DNA of 64,000 bases, taken from Deinococcus peraridilitoris DSM 19664 (GTDB taxonomy: Bacteria > Deinococcota > Deinococci > Deinococcales > Deinococcaceae). Of this stretch, positions 24,806-33,463 are shown in pieces. The notes beneath the pieces are model-generated. The model saw only the letters and a list, made by a program, of their open reading frames with translations, made no database searches and was not told the DNA's origin. Each line of letters begins with the position of its first letter. The stretch's first letter is position 1. A program made the translations under genes and the position numbers. The DNA lies in NCBI RefSeq assembly GCF_000317835.1, contig NC_019793.1:2108001-2172000 (forward strand), written 5' to 3'.

Positions 24806-24943
24806 CCTGCCTCGATTCTGAGGGCCGAAAGTGAATCTGTGGTGGTGCCCGGCTTTGGGCACCAGGTGCCTGCCTGACCCGGCGAAGATTGGGCCCGGTC
24901 CAAGCTCCGTACGCCCGCACAGCGGCAGTGATACATTCCAATC

Positions 24944-25726
24944 ATGATTCCCATTGACCTCACCGGTAAAAAAGCCCTCGTGATGGGCGTCACCAACGCC
25001 CGCAGCCTGGGATGGGCGATCGGCGAGCAACTTCTCAAGGCGGGCGCGACCTGCGCGTTCAGTTACCAGGGTGAACGCCTCAAAGGCGACATGGACAAGC
25101 TCACCGCGCCGCACCCGAACGCGTGGACCGAAGCGTGTGACGTGACCGTGGAAGCCGAGCTGGAGCGTCTCTTCGCGCGGGTGCGCGAGGAAATGGGCGG
25201 ACTCGATTACATCGTGCACTCGATCGCCTTCGCCCCGCGTGCCGCCATGGACGGCCGCTTCATCGACACCACGCCGGAGGACTGGAACACCGCCCTCAGC
25301 GTGAGTGCCTACAGCCTGGTATCGGTGGCACGTCATGCGGAGCCTCTGCTCAACGAGGGAGGCAGCATCGTGACCCTGACCTACTACGCCAGCCAGAAGG
25401 TCGTGCCGAAATACAACGTCATGGGCATTGCCAAGGCCGCGCTGGAAGCCTCCACCCGTTATCTGGCCTACGAACTCGGCAAGAAGAACGTCCGTGTGAA
25501 CGCCATCAGCGCCGGACCCATGCGCACTGTCGCCGCGCGCAGCATCCCGGGCTTCGGCAGCATGTACGACAAGGCGGCCGCCATGAGCATGCTGGGTCGC
25601 AACGCCACCCAGGAAGAAGTCGGGAAGCTCGGACTCTTTCTCCTGTCCGACCTCGGCAGCGGCATCACCGGCGAAGTCACCTACGTCGACGCCGGATACA
25701 ACGCCATGGGCATGCAGTTGGAATAG
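24944..25726 (+). CDS. fabI: Enoyl-[acyl-carrier-protein] reductase (NADH), FabI
   Basis: This 260-residue enzyme does the last reduction of each fatty-acid elongation round. 'LTGKKALVMGVTNARSLGWA' is the FabI form of the nucleotide-binding loop, and 'LDYIVHSIAFAPRAAM' follows. The catalytic pair is the Tyr of 'YYASQKVVPKYNVMGIAKAA' and its Lys six residues later. 'RVNAISAGPMRTVAARSI' and 'EVTYVDAGYNAMGM' close the fold. The length is typical. No ribosome site is seen; TGATACATT (extended -10-like) lies 7-15 bases before ATG, so a leaderless mRNA is plausible. Confidence 0.95.
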   Translation: MIPIDLTGKKALVMGVTNARSLGWAIGEQLLKAGATCAFSYQGERLKGDMDKLTAPHPNAWTEACDVTVEAELERLFARVREEMGGLDYIVHSIAFAPRAAMDGRFIDTTPEDWNTALSVSAYSLVSVARHAEPLLNEGGSIVTLTYYASQKVVPKYNVMGIAKAALEASTRYLAYELGKKNVRVNAISAGPMRTVAARSIPGFGSMYDKAAAMSMLGRNATQEEVGKLGLFLLSDLGSGITGEVTYVDAGYNAMGMQLE

Positions 25727-25842
25727 GCATGGCCAGCGTCCTGAGCGCTTCTTGCCTCAAGGTTCGTCTGTACACGGGTCATCACGCGTTTGCTTGACAC
25801 CAACTCAGCACAACACGTGAAGCTCTGCATCCTCATCCTCGC

Positions 25843-26016
25843 CTACTCGACCGCAAATCGCCCGCTCGTCACATTCGTCGGCAGGGCGAAGTGAAACTCG
25901 CTGCCCACGCCCGGCACGGACGTCACCCACAACCGCCCACCGTGCCGCTCCACCACCCGCTTCACAATTGCTAAGCCCATTCCCGTTCCATCGTACTGCT
26001 CATGAAGATGCAGAAC
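25843..26016 (-). pseudogene. C-terminal relic of a sensor histidine kinase
   Basis: The reverse strand codes about 57 residues that match the end of a histidine kinase ATPase domain: '[20 protein letters not shown]' (G2 box) and '[14 protein letters not shown]' (last strand), then a stop at 25843. Nothing upstream continues the kinase, so it is a remnant. It is not a copy of the intact kinase next door, whose matching segment reads 'FEGIGVGLANVRRIVQRHGG'. Confidence 0.75.
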
Positions 26017-26116
26017 TCACAGAAGCCCGGGAAAACTGCTCCGGGCAGCCTATATCTGAATACCTACTATGAGCCTTCTCACACGGGGAGTACTCTGAGG
26101 GTTAAGTGAACACGCC

Positions 26117-28999
26117 ATGCCCCTAACTGACCCTGCCGTGCCTGCAGCGTTGCTGGAAGGAATTCAAGATCCCTTCTACACTGTCGACGCTTCCTGGCGC
26201 TACACGTCCGTCAACCAAGCGGCGGTAAGTCTGATGGGCGTGCCACGCGAGGCGCTGCTGGGGCAGAGTTTATGGGCGCTGCTGTCCGAAGCGCAGCACG
26301 ACGCGTTGTCCGGGCCTTTCTACCGGGTGATGTCCACCCGGCAGCCTCAGCGGTTCGAGGTGTACCTGCCCGGGTTGGACCTTTGGGAGGATATCGATGC
26401 CTTCCCGCTGGCGGACGGGATCGGGGTTCTGTTTCGCGACATCACGCCACGCAAGACTGCAGAGTTGCGTGAGCAGGCCCTCACGGACCTGAGCCGTGCC
26501 TTGGCGCGCGCGGTCACCGAGGCAGAAGTGCTCGAAGCGACGTTGACCGTCGGTTTCTCGACCTTCGGCGCATTCGCCGGGCATGTCTACCGTCTCAGTG
26601 GTGAAGGAGAGCACCTGATCCTCGCCGGACAACGCGGATTCGAGGAGCTGTTCATACAACCCTGGCAGCAGGTGCCGCTCACCGTCGGTACACCGATCAC
26701 CGATACTGTGCGCGATGGCCGACCGCGCTTTCTGACCGAAACGATGTTCGTAGAACAGTACCCGGCGATGGCCTCACACTGGCAGGCGGCTACACACCAG
26801 ATCGTCACCCTGCCCCTGCAAGTAGCAGAGCAACCGTTCGGCGTGATTGGCCTGACCTTTCAGGAACCAGGGGTGTTCTCAGCGGAAGAGCAGCGCTTCT
26901 TGCAGACGCTCGCGGATCTCTGCGCGGGAGCACTGGAACGCAGTCGCCTCAGTGCGCTGGAGCGCGCCCGTTTTCACCGGCAGCAATACCTGGTCGAAAT
27001 CAGCGACCTGCTGACCTCGACCCTGGAACCGAAAGTCGTGCTGCACCACCTCGCTCACCTGGCCGTTGGTCACCTGGCGGACTGGTGTACGGTCTTCCTG
27101 CCTAACGGCGACGCCCTCGAGCCGGCAGTGGTCGCCCACATACACCCCGAAAAAATCGAAGCCCTCAAGGGTGCCCTGCACCGCTGGCCGATTCGAGTGG
27201 ACGCTGATCTTGGAGCCGGTAAGGCCTTTCGGACCGGCCAACCGGAGCTGATCGAGTGGATTGATTACGAAGCACTGCGAGGAGTCATCCCCGCCGAAGT
27301 GCTGGAAGAAATTGAACGTTCCTGCATGCGTTCGGTTATAGACGTCCCCCTCATCGCTCAAGGCCGAGTGTTGGGCGTGCTGGAGTTCGTATCCACCCGG
27401 AAGGATCGTCGATACACGCAGGACGACGTCAATTTCGCTTTTGATCTCGCCAAACGGGCCGCAGCCGCACTTGATAACGCCCTGCTGCACGAGCAGGCCA
27501 GCGTGAGCGAGCGTCGCTTCCGGTCGCTGGTGGAAACCAGCAGTCAAATGGTCTGGCAGTGCTCGCTGGACGGCGTGTTCACCGAGCCCCAAACACAGTG
27601 GGAGGAGTTTACAGGGCAGGCAGACGCCCAGTACAGGGGATGGGGCTGGCTGGCGGCTGTACATCCGGCGGACCAGTCAATGGTCCGTGAAGCCTGGACG
27701 CGGTCAGTGGAGACCCAGCAGCCGTATCAGCTGGAGTACCGACTGAAACGTCGTGACGGTCAGTACCGCGTGATGCGCGCACGAGCCGAACTGGTCCGCG
27801 ACAACACAGGCGTGCCGCGCGAGTGGATGGGTGTCCATCAGGATGTCACAGAGCGTCATCAGGCGCAGGCAGCGCTTCGTGAACGCGAAGCGCGTTACCG
27901 CGCGTTGGTGGAGCACGCCGTGGTCGGTGTTGCGCTGGTGGCGCCCGATGGAACCTTCCTGGAGATCAACCCAGCCTGCGCCACGATGCTGGGTCGCACG
28001 CCTGCCCAGTTGCGTCAGTTGAGCGTCTTGGACGTCACTTATCCGGAAGACCGTGCCGAGACGACATTGACCCTTCAGGGTCTGCGCTCCGGTGAAATGG
28101 ACGCGTTCACGTTGACCAAACGCTACCTGCGACCCGACGGATCGTTGGTATGGTCGAGTTCGAGCATGTCTGCCGTCCGCTCAGCGCGGGGTGAGGCACA
28201 ATACTTCGTGGCTGTTTTGGTGGACATCACCGAACAACAGCGCTTGCAGGAAGAATTGCTCGCCTGGCAGAAAACCCTCGAAGAGCAGGTTCGGGAGCGG
28301 ACATTGGCCCTGATCCATGCCAACCAGGAACTCGAAGCGTTCGCGTACAGCGTCTCGCATGACCTGCGCGCCCCTGTCCGGCATATCACCGGATACCTGG
28401 GCCTGGCGCGCCGCGCTCTGGGTGCTGACAGCGATCCCAAGGTCGACCGGTATCTCTCGGTGGCCGAAGGTGCCGCGGAACGGATGGATGTACTGATCAA
28501 TGCGATGCTGACGCTCGCGAAGACGTCGATGCAGCCGTTGCGTCAGGGTCCGGTGGATTTGAACGAACTGGTTCACCGGGCGCAGCAGGACCTCGAAAGT
28601 GCCATCGGTGGTCGTCATGTGCGCTGGGAGATCGCACCACTGCCGCGGGTGATCGGGGACCACGCGACCTTGCAGCAGGTGATCATGAATCTGCTGTCCA
28701 ACGCGGTGAAGTACACCACGCTGCGTGACGAAGCCGTCATCCGGGTGTGGGCAGAGGAGAATCCGCAGGAATGGGAGGTGTTCGTGCAGGACAACGGCGC
28801 GGGGTTCGACCCCAAGTACCAGCAGCGGCTCTTTGGCGTATTTCAGCGCCTGCACCGAGCTGTGGAGTTTGAGGGAATTGGTGTTGGGCTGGCAAACGTG
28901 CGTCGTATCGTGCAGCGCCACGGTGGGCGTGTCTGGGCTCACGGAAAGCCGGATGAGGGAGCCTTGTTCGCCTTTTCCCTGCCGTGTTCTCAGCCGTGA
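26117..28999 (+). CDS. Multi-PAS/GAF sensor histidine kinase
   Basis: This 960-residue soluble kinase reads, in order: PAS (about 10-115, 'DPFYTVDASWRYTSVNQAAV'), GAF (125-285), GAF (295-460), PAS (470-590, 'WEEFTGQADAQYRGWGWLAA'), PAS (595-720, 'RYRALVEHAVVGVALVAPDG'), a coiled linker, and HisKA with phospho-acceptor His 748 in 'FAYSVSHDLRAPVRHITGYL'. The ATPase domain has the N box 'VIMNLLSNAVKYTT', 'DNGAGFD' and 'FEGIGVGLANVRRIV'. There are no membrane segments, so it senses inside the cell; GAF Cys ligands for a bilin are not obvious. No response regulator is next to it; the single-domain regulator at 11904 is a possible partner only by type. Confidence 0.92.
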   Translation: MPLTDPAVPAALLEGIQDPFYTVDASWRYTSVNQAAVSLMGVPREALLGQSLWALLSEAQHDALSGPFYRVMSTRQPQRFEVYLPGLDLWEDIDAFPLADGIGVLFRDITPRKTAELREQALTDLSRALARAVTEAEVLEATLTVGFSTFGAFAGHVYRLSGEGEHLILAGQRGFEELFIQPWQQVPLTVGTPITDTVRDGRPRFLTETMFVEQYPAMASHWQAATHQIVTLPLQVAEQPFGVIGLTFQEPGVFSAEEQRFLQTLADLCAGALERSRLSALERARFHRQQYLVEISDLLTSTLEPKVVLHHLAHLAVGHLADWCTVFLPNGDALEPAVVAHIHPEKIEALKGALHRWPIRVDADLGAGKAFRTGQPELIEWIDYEALRGVIPAEVLEEIERSCMRSVIDVPLIAQGRVLGVLEFVSTRKDRRYTQDDVNFAFDLAKRAAAALDNALLHEQASVSERRFRSLVETSSQMVWQCSLDGVFTEPQTQWEEFTGQADAQYRGWGWLAAVHPADQSMVREAWTRSVETQQPYQLEYRLKRRDGQYRVMRARAELVRDNTGVPREWMGVHQDVTERHQAQAALREREARYRALVEHAVVGVALVAPDGTFLEINPACATMLGRTPAQLRQLSVLDVTYPEDRAETTLTLQGLRSGEMDAFTLTKRYLRPDGSLVWSSSSMSAVRSARGEAQYFVAVLVDITEQQRLQEELLAWQKTLEEQVRERTLALIHANQELEAFAYSVSHDLRAPVRHITGYLGLARRALGADSDPKVDRYLSVAEGAAERMDVLINAMLTLAKTSMQPLRQGPVDLNELVHRAQQDLESAIGGRHVRWEIAPLPRVIGDHATLQQVIMNLLSNAVKYTTLRDEAVIRVWAEENPQEWEVFVQDNGAGFDPKYQQRLFGVFQRLHRAVEFEGIGVGLANVRRIVQRHGGRVWAHGKPDEGALFAFSLPCSQP

Positions 29000-29476
29000 C
29001 ATGGCCGCAAACGGCGATGCAGGGCACACGGCCGCTCGACGATGACCGGCAGCCACACCGGGGCTCCGAAAGGAAGGCATCGCCGCCGTCCGGCCTCCTC
29101 ACCATGGGTAAGTCATTCGTTACCGCGAGCTCAAGCTGTCCGGGGTGAGCGTGTGGCCAGTACACCACCAGGCAGAATCAGGGCCGCCGTGACTACGTAA
29201 CGACGGGCATGACTTTCGGACGACCCAGATACACGCCCGAGAAGCTCTGGAGTACCCTGGCAAATACGAAATCACCAAAGCGCTGCAGGAAGAACACACC
29301 CAGCAACGCCGCAACGATTACCAGCGACGCCGACTGGAGTTCGGCGCTCAATCCGGCCAACCCTTCGGTCACGCCCCGGCTGACCAGCACCACTTAACCA
29401 CCTGCGTTTGCGCCGGGCACGCGTCCCCGACACTATTTATTGCTATCAAGCAGAAACCCTCAAGGTAGAGTAACTT
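29000..29476. other. Intergenic stretch with one possible small membrane protein
   Basis: These 477 bases follow the kinase. On the minus strand 29193-29393 is an open frame (GTG start) of 66 residues with one likely membrane helix, 'ASLVIVAALLGVFFLQRFGD'. It could be a small membrane protein or a gene relic; no ribosome site is clear. Nothing else is evident. Confidence 0.3.
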
Positions 29477-29863
29477 ATGTACCAAGCCGCGATTACCCTA
29501 ACCATATTGGGAGCCGTTCTCGTAGGTTGCGCCCATGCTCCGACTCCTGTAGAAAGCTTTCGGCTGACGAATTCACTTTCCAAACTTGAAGCCAATTACA
29601 GGTACCTCATGGCAGGACGTATCTATCCCTCCGACGGCGCTTATTACCACGTGGCGCCTGGCCAGCTCTTTTTGTCAACGGAAGCACATTATTTTGGGAC
29701 GCCTGTTTGTATTGAAGTCCGCGACCCCCGAGATTCAACCTACCAGTGGAACTACAAATTTCGTATTGAACGAAACGCCAGCAACGGAATCGACTTACGC
29801 GACGACGGCGTTCGCCTCACCCCAGTGGGCACGGGTGGAAATGTTGTGAGCAGCTGCCCTTGA
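29477..29863 (+). CDS. Small lipoprotein, unknown
   Basis: This 128-residue protein has a lipoprotein signal, 'AAITLTILGAVLVGCAHAP', with the lipid-modified Cys at 18. The mature part has two Cys ('TPVCIEVRDPR' and the final 'SSCP') that may pair, and an all-beta look. The family is not recognised. The gene is more AT-rich than its neighbours and sits at the edge of the accessory zone, so transfer is possible. AAGGTAGAG precedes ATG. A hairpin follows. Confidence 0.75.
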   Translation: MYQAAITLTILGAVLVGCAHAPTPVESFRLTNSLSKLEANYRYLMAGRIYPSDGAYYHVAPGQLFLSTEAHYFGTPVCIEVRDPRDSTYQWNYKFRIERNASNGIDLRDDGVRLTPVGTGGNVVSSCP

Positions 29864-29876
29864 ACATATTGCACCT

Positions 29877-29896
29877 CAAGCAAATAGATTTGCTTG
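29877..29896 (+). terminator. Short hairpin after the lipoprotein gene
   Basis: A 9-base perfect inverted repeat with a 2-base centre (effective loop 4-6) lies 14 bases past the stop. It has no T-run and may be weak. Confidence 0.45.
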
Positions 29897-30024
29897 GAGA
29901 TAGGTAATGGTTAGCCGTGGCCTTGTGAGGCTGAACGGTCGTTCAAGCGCCTGCGCCTGCTCACACGCTTCTTACAGCAGGCGAAATCCTTAGACTTTTC
30001 TGCTTCACTACTCCAGTATAGAGA

Positions 30025-30161
30025 TTAAAATTCTTTGCGTGGACGAATATGCCTCATAATTTTTATTAATTTAAGAATTTCTAAGACTCCGCTCCCAACG
30101 AGTACTACCCCAAGCACTTCCCACGAAAACAACCGCCCAAAGCCGTTGCCAAGATCGAGTA
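30025..30161 (-). pseudogene. 3' piece of a membrane-protein gene split by two IS elements
   Basis: Read on the minus strand from the IS junction, this piece codes 'LGNGFGRLFSWEVLGVVLVG' and 'SGVLEILKLIKIMRHI', ending in TAA at 30025. When the upstream IS (30162-31350) and one 9-bp target copy are removed, it joins in frame to the piece at 31351-31585. It is the C-terminal membrane helix and basic tail of that protein. Confidence 0.7.
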
Positions 30162-31350
30162 CTCAGTACCCCACAACTCGGAGTGGGTAACGTCCAGAAG
30201 GGCGATTTGATCGCGGCATAAACGCAAAAAGAGCGGCATCAAGGGAGTGTGTCGCTCCAAGAAGCCGCTCTGACTGATCCTACCAAGCTCGGCGAGGTGT
30301 TCAAACACCATTTGCCCTTTCTGCGCCGAGACACCCTGCAACGCCTCGCCGACGTCGTCACCGCTCTGATCCAAGCGCGTTCGACCAAGCACGCTCGGCT
30401 CGCACTTCATCTGCCCGGACACGCCAGCAGTTCAGTCAAGCTGCGCCGCGTCGAGCGCTGCCTACACGACCCTCAGCTCGATCAGGACGTTTTTTTGAAG
30501 CTGCTCTTGCCGCTCCTCCCTGATGACAAGCTCGTCATGACGATGGACCGTACGAACTGGGAGTACGGCGAAGCCGACTTGAACGTCCTTGTGCTCGGCG
30601 TGGTGCTTGAAGGCTTCACATTACCGCTGGTGTGGACGGCCCTGCCCCATGGGGGCAGCAGCGACACCAGGACACGCGAGCGTCTGGTCGCTCGACTGCT
30701 GAAGGTGCTGCCTGCGAAGCAATGGCGCGTTCTGGTCGCTGATCGAGAGTTCGTGGGGCGGGAGTGGTTTGCCTTTCTCAGGCGTCGGGGTGTGAAACGC
30801 TGTTTGCGCATTCGAGGCGACAGCCGCGTGGATGATTTGCGGCTCGATGAGGGATGGGCGTACGTCGAGCCGGGACAGGTGGTCGGCCTGCTGGAGAAAG
30901 CCAATATCTACGGTCAGGTCATGCAACTGGTGGTGACGCGCACGCCCGAGGGTGAACTGCTCGCCCTGGCCACCGACCTGAAAATCGACGAGACCAGAGG
31001 CGTGTACCACTTGAGGTGGTCGGTAGAAAGCACCTTCAGCGCGCAGAAATCGAGGGGGTTCGACCTTGAGGCGAGTGCGATGACCAAACCCGCTCGGTTG
31101 GAGCGGCTGGTCGGCGTAGTGACGCTGGCGATGGCTTGGTGCTTGCGGATCGGTACATGGTGCCACGAGCAGCGGCCCATCAAGCGCAAAAAGCACGGAC
31201 GCCGGGCGGTGAGTCTCGTCAAGTACGGCTTGGAACGCCTTGCTGCCGCTTTGCGCTGGGGAACGAGTGATCGAACCATCCTCCTGAGCCTCGTCATGCA
31301 ACCTTTTCCCGCTCCAATACAGCACTCAGCTCAAGATGTGGGGTACTGAG
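30162..31350 (+). mobile_element. IS4-family insertion sequence, copy 1
   Basis: This 1189-bp element has terminal inverted repeats that begin CTCAGTACCCCACA and then diverge. It is flanked by the 9-bp target duplication GATCGAGTA (30153-30161 and 31351-31359). It carries one transposase. It interrupts a minus-strand membrane-protein gene. Confidence 0.93.
30249..31349 (+). CDS. IS4-family transposase, copy 1
   Basis: This 366-residue DDE transposase appears intact. Catalytic residues are Asp 100 in 'VMTMDRTNWEYG', Asp 165 in 'VLVADREFVG' and Glu 260 in 'YHLRWSVESTFSAQKSRGFD', the IS4 Y-(2)-R-(3)-E-(6)-K signature. It starts at a GTG after AAGGGAG. The C-terminus 'QRPIKRKKHGRRAVSLVKYG' is typical of deinococcal members. 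It is close to, but clearly different from, copy 2, so both descend from related elements that arrived separately. Confidence 0.93.
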   Translation: MSLQEAALTDPTKLGEVFKHHLPFLRRDTLQRLADVVTALIQARSTKHARLALHLPGHASSSVKLRRVERCLHDPQLDQDVFLKLLLPLLPDDKLVMTMDRTNWEYGEADLNVLVLGVVLEGFTLPLVWTALPHGGSSDTRTRERLVARLLKVLPAKQWRVLVADREFVGREWFAFLRRRGVKRCLRIRGDSRVDDLRLDEGWAYVEPGQVVGLLEKANIYGQVMQLVVTRTPEGELLALATDLKIDETRGVYHLRWSVESTFSAQKSRGFDLEASAMTKPARLERLVGVVTLAMAWCLRIGTWCHEQRPIKRKKHGRRAVSLVKYGLERLAAALRWGTSDRTILLSLVMQPFPAPIQHSAQDVGY

Positions 31351-31585
31351 GATCGAGTACGCCGTGGGCGACAAGAAGGATACCAGAAGCCAAAAGCGTT
31401 GCGCCAAGACCAAGTCGGCGGTCAGATATTCCCAGACTTACGATAAAAGATCCAATTGAAAAAACAATCATGGCCGTAGCAACAAGAACACCGTCGTCGT
31501 AATAAAATCGTCTTACTTGAGATAGCAGTAAAATGGTGAACCCCACACCAACAATTCGATCTAGTGGTGAGTAAAAGCGCATAGT
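31351..31585 (-). pseudogene. 5' piece of the split membrane-protein gene
   Basis: From ATG 31582 the minus strand reads 'MRFYSPLDRIVGVGFTILLL', then 'VLVATAMIVFSIGSFIVSLG' and 'LGATLLASGILLVAHGVLD', at least two or three membrane helices. Joined to 30025-30152 it makes a 119-residue protein. IS copy 1 cuts it near residue 77. IS copy 2 is inserted at the start: its 9-bp target copy contains the ATG, so the promoter and ribosome site are now about 1.2 kb away. I do not recognise the family. Confidence 0.7.
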
Positions 31586-32774
31586 CTCAGTACCCCACAA
31601 CTTGGTTCGGGTAACGTCCTGAAGGGCGATTTGATCGCAGCGTAGACACAAGAAGAGCGGCATCAAGGGAGTGTGTCGCTCCAAGAAGCCGCTCTGGCTG
31701 ATCCTACCAAGCTCGGCGAGGTCATCAAGCACCATCTGCCATTCCTACGCCGAGATACCCTGCAACGCCTCGCCGACGTCGTCACCGCCCTGATTCAAGC
31801 TCGCTCGACCAAGCACGCCCAGCTTGCCCTCCATCTGCCCGGCACAGTCGGTGCCGTCAGCAAGCTGCGCCGAGTCGAGCGCTGCCTACACGACCCTCAG
31901 CTCGATCGCGACGTTTTCTTGAAGCTCCTCGTGCCACTGCTGCCCGACGAGAAGCTGGTCATGACCATGGACCGCACGAACTGGGAACACGGCGAAGCCG
32001 ACCTGAACCTCCTTGTGCTGGGCGTAGTGCTTGAAGGCTTCACCTTGCCCCTCGTGTGGATGGCCTTGCCGCACGGAGGTAGCAGCGACACCGGAGTGCG
32101 TGAGCGTTTGGTCGCTCAACTTCTCAAGGTCTTGCCCGCGAAGCGGTGGCGTGTTCTGGTTGCCGACCGTGAGTTCGTCGGGGCGGCGTGGTTCACGTTT
32201 CTGAGGCGGCGCGGCATCAAACGCTGCCTGCGCATCCGAGGTGACGCTCGGATCGACGACGTGCGGCTCGACGAGGGCTGGGGGTACGTGCAGCCCGGAC
32301 AAGTGGTCGCGCTGCTCGAAAAAGCGAATGTGTACGGCAACGTCATGCAACTGGTCGTCACCCGCACCGACGCCGGGGAACTGCTCGCCCTGGCGACCGA
32401 CCTGAAGATCGACGAGACGCGGGCGGTGTATCGTTTGCGCTGGACCGTGGAGTGTACCTTCAGCACTCAGAAATCCAGAGGCTTCGACCTGGAGGCGAGT
32501 GCCATGACCAGGCCGGATCGGCTGGAACGCTTGTTCGGGGTAGTCACGCTGGCTTTGGCATGGTGTTTGCGTGTCGGCGTGTGGTGTCACCAGCAGCGGC
32601 CCATCAAACGCAAAAAACACGGACGCCGTGCAGTGAGCCTCGTCAGGTACGGCCTGGAGCTTCTTTCCGCTTCTTTGCGTTGGGACACGAGTGACTGCCT
32701 GACACTTTTGGCGCTTGTCATGCAGCCTTTTCCCGCTCCAGCACACCACTCAATCCAAGTTGTGGGGTACTGAG
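31586..32774 (+). mobile_element. IS4-family insertion sequence, copy 2
   Basis: This 1189-bp element has perfect 20-bp terminal inverted repeats (CTCAGTACCCCACAACTTGG) and the 9-bp target duplication GCGCATAGT (31577-31585 and 32775-32783). It has the same orientation as copy 1, 235 bases apart. Different target copies show two separate insertions. Confidence 0.94.
31673..32773 (+). CDS. IS4-family transposase, copy 2
   Basis: This 366-residue DDE transposase appears intact, with Asp 100 ('MTMDRTNWEHG'), Asp 165 ('VLVADREFVGAAW') and Glu 260 ('YRLRWTVECTFSTQKSRGFD'). It has the same length as copy 1 with scattered substitutions, mostly conservative. The perfect terminal repeats and intact active site suggest that this copy can still move. 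The start is GTG. Confidence 0.93.
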   Translation: MSLQEAALADPTKLGEVIKHHLPFLRRDTLQRLADVVTALIQARSTKHAQLALHLPGTVGAVSKLRRVERCLHDPQLDRDVFLKLLVPLLPDEKLVMTMDRTNWEHGEADLNLLVLGVVLEGFTLPLVWMALPHGGSSDTGVRERLVAQLLKVLPAKRWRVLVADREFVGAAWFTFLRRRGIKRCLRIRGDARIDDVRLDEGWGYVQPGQVVALLEKANVYGNVMQLVVTRTDAGELLALATDLKIDETRAVYRLRWTVECTFSTQKSRGFDLEASAMTRPDRLERLFGVVTLALAWCLRVGVWCHQQRPIKRKKHGRRAVSLVRYGLELLSASLRWDTSDCLTLLALVMQPFPAPAHHSIQVVGY

Positions 32775-32849
32775 GCGCATAGTATATTCTAACAATACAC
32801 ACTTCAAAACGGAGGCACATGCAGGACATTGTCACTTGAGCCCTGACGG

Positions 32850-33218
32850 CCCGACAAACTTTATGAGGGTGATCGAAAAGCGAGGGTCCAGACGGCATTG
32901 AGGGAGTCTGTAGGCGAAGGTCTTCGACGTTTGGGGAAGTCGGTCGGGACGGATCAGGATCAGCTCCGCCGACCAGCCGCAACACGGCGAAGAAGGGCTT
33001 CCCCTGCAACAAGGCACGCTGCACGGTTTTCTAGCCCAGCTTGAAATACGATAATCCCCGCCGCCAGTGGGAATCCACACTTCTCCGCACCCCGGTGTCG
33101 ACGGTCAAGGTGCCTTCGGAAACCAGCAGCAAGGCGGCCACGGCCAGCACCAACCGCCAGGCCGGGCTACGCCCGGCCCTCGGCATCAAACGGTCCAGCA
33201 TCGCGGCATCCGGCCGTT
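32850..33218 (-). pseudogene. C-terminal relic of another transposase, with a nonsense codon
   Basis: One minus-strand frame reads '[20 protein letters not shown]', '[16 protein letters not shown]', an in-frame TAG at 33031-33033, then 'KTVQRALLQGKPFFAVLRLV' and 'GGADPDPSRPTSPNVEDLRL'. The '[10 protein letters not shown]...' pattern followed by a Pro-rich end resembles the C-terminus of IS4-like transposases in deinococci. The N-terminal two thirds are missing. The element is dead. Confidence 0.55.
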
Positions 33219-33463
33219 GAGGGGAACCAGACCTACCCCACGGTAAGGGTATAGCCTCGAAAGAGTCGGCTGATGGAGTCGCGTAAGAAAGCCGAGGCAC
33301 AGTGGCTACACGACTTGATCGTCACCGTTCGGCGTAACTTTACTGAACTGACGGACCAAGTGCCTGCTTCACTTCCAAGCCCAAGTTCTATGTGAAATAA
33401 GAGGGCCCAGCGCCACGTGGAGGCATGACGATCTATGCTCAGCTTCTCTCGGAGGGTAACGTG

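Noticed and set aside
25690..25726. The end of fabI resembles the end of the 35585 repeat (GGGCATGCAGTTGGA)
   Set aside because: The match is only about 15 bases and inside the conserved fabI C-terminus, so it is probably chance.
31351..31585. The two IS4 copies as a composite transposon carrying a passenger gene
   Set aside because: Each copy has its own 9-bp target duplication and the outer flanks do not share one, so they inserted separately into a resident gene.
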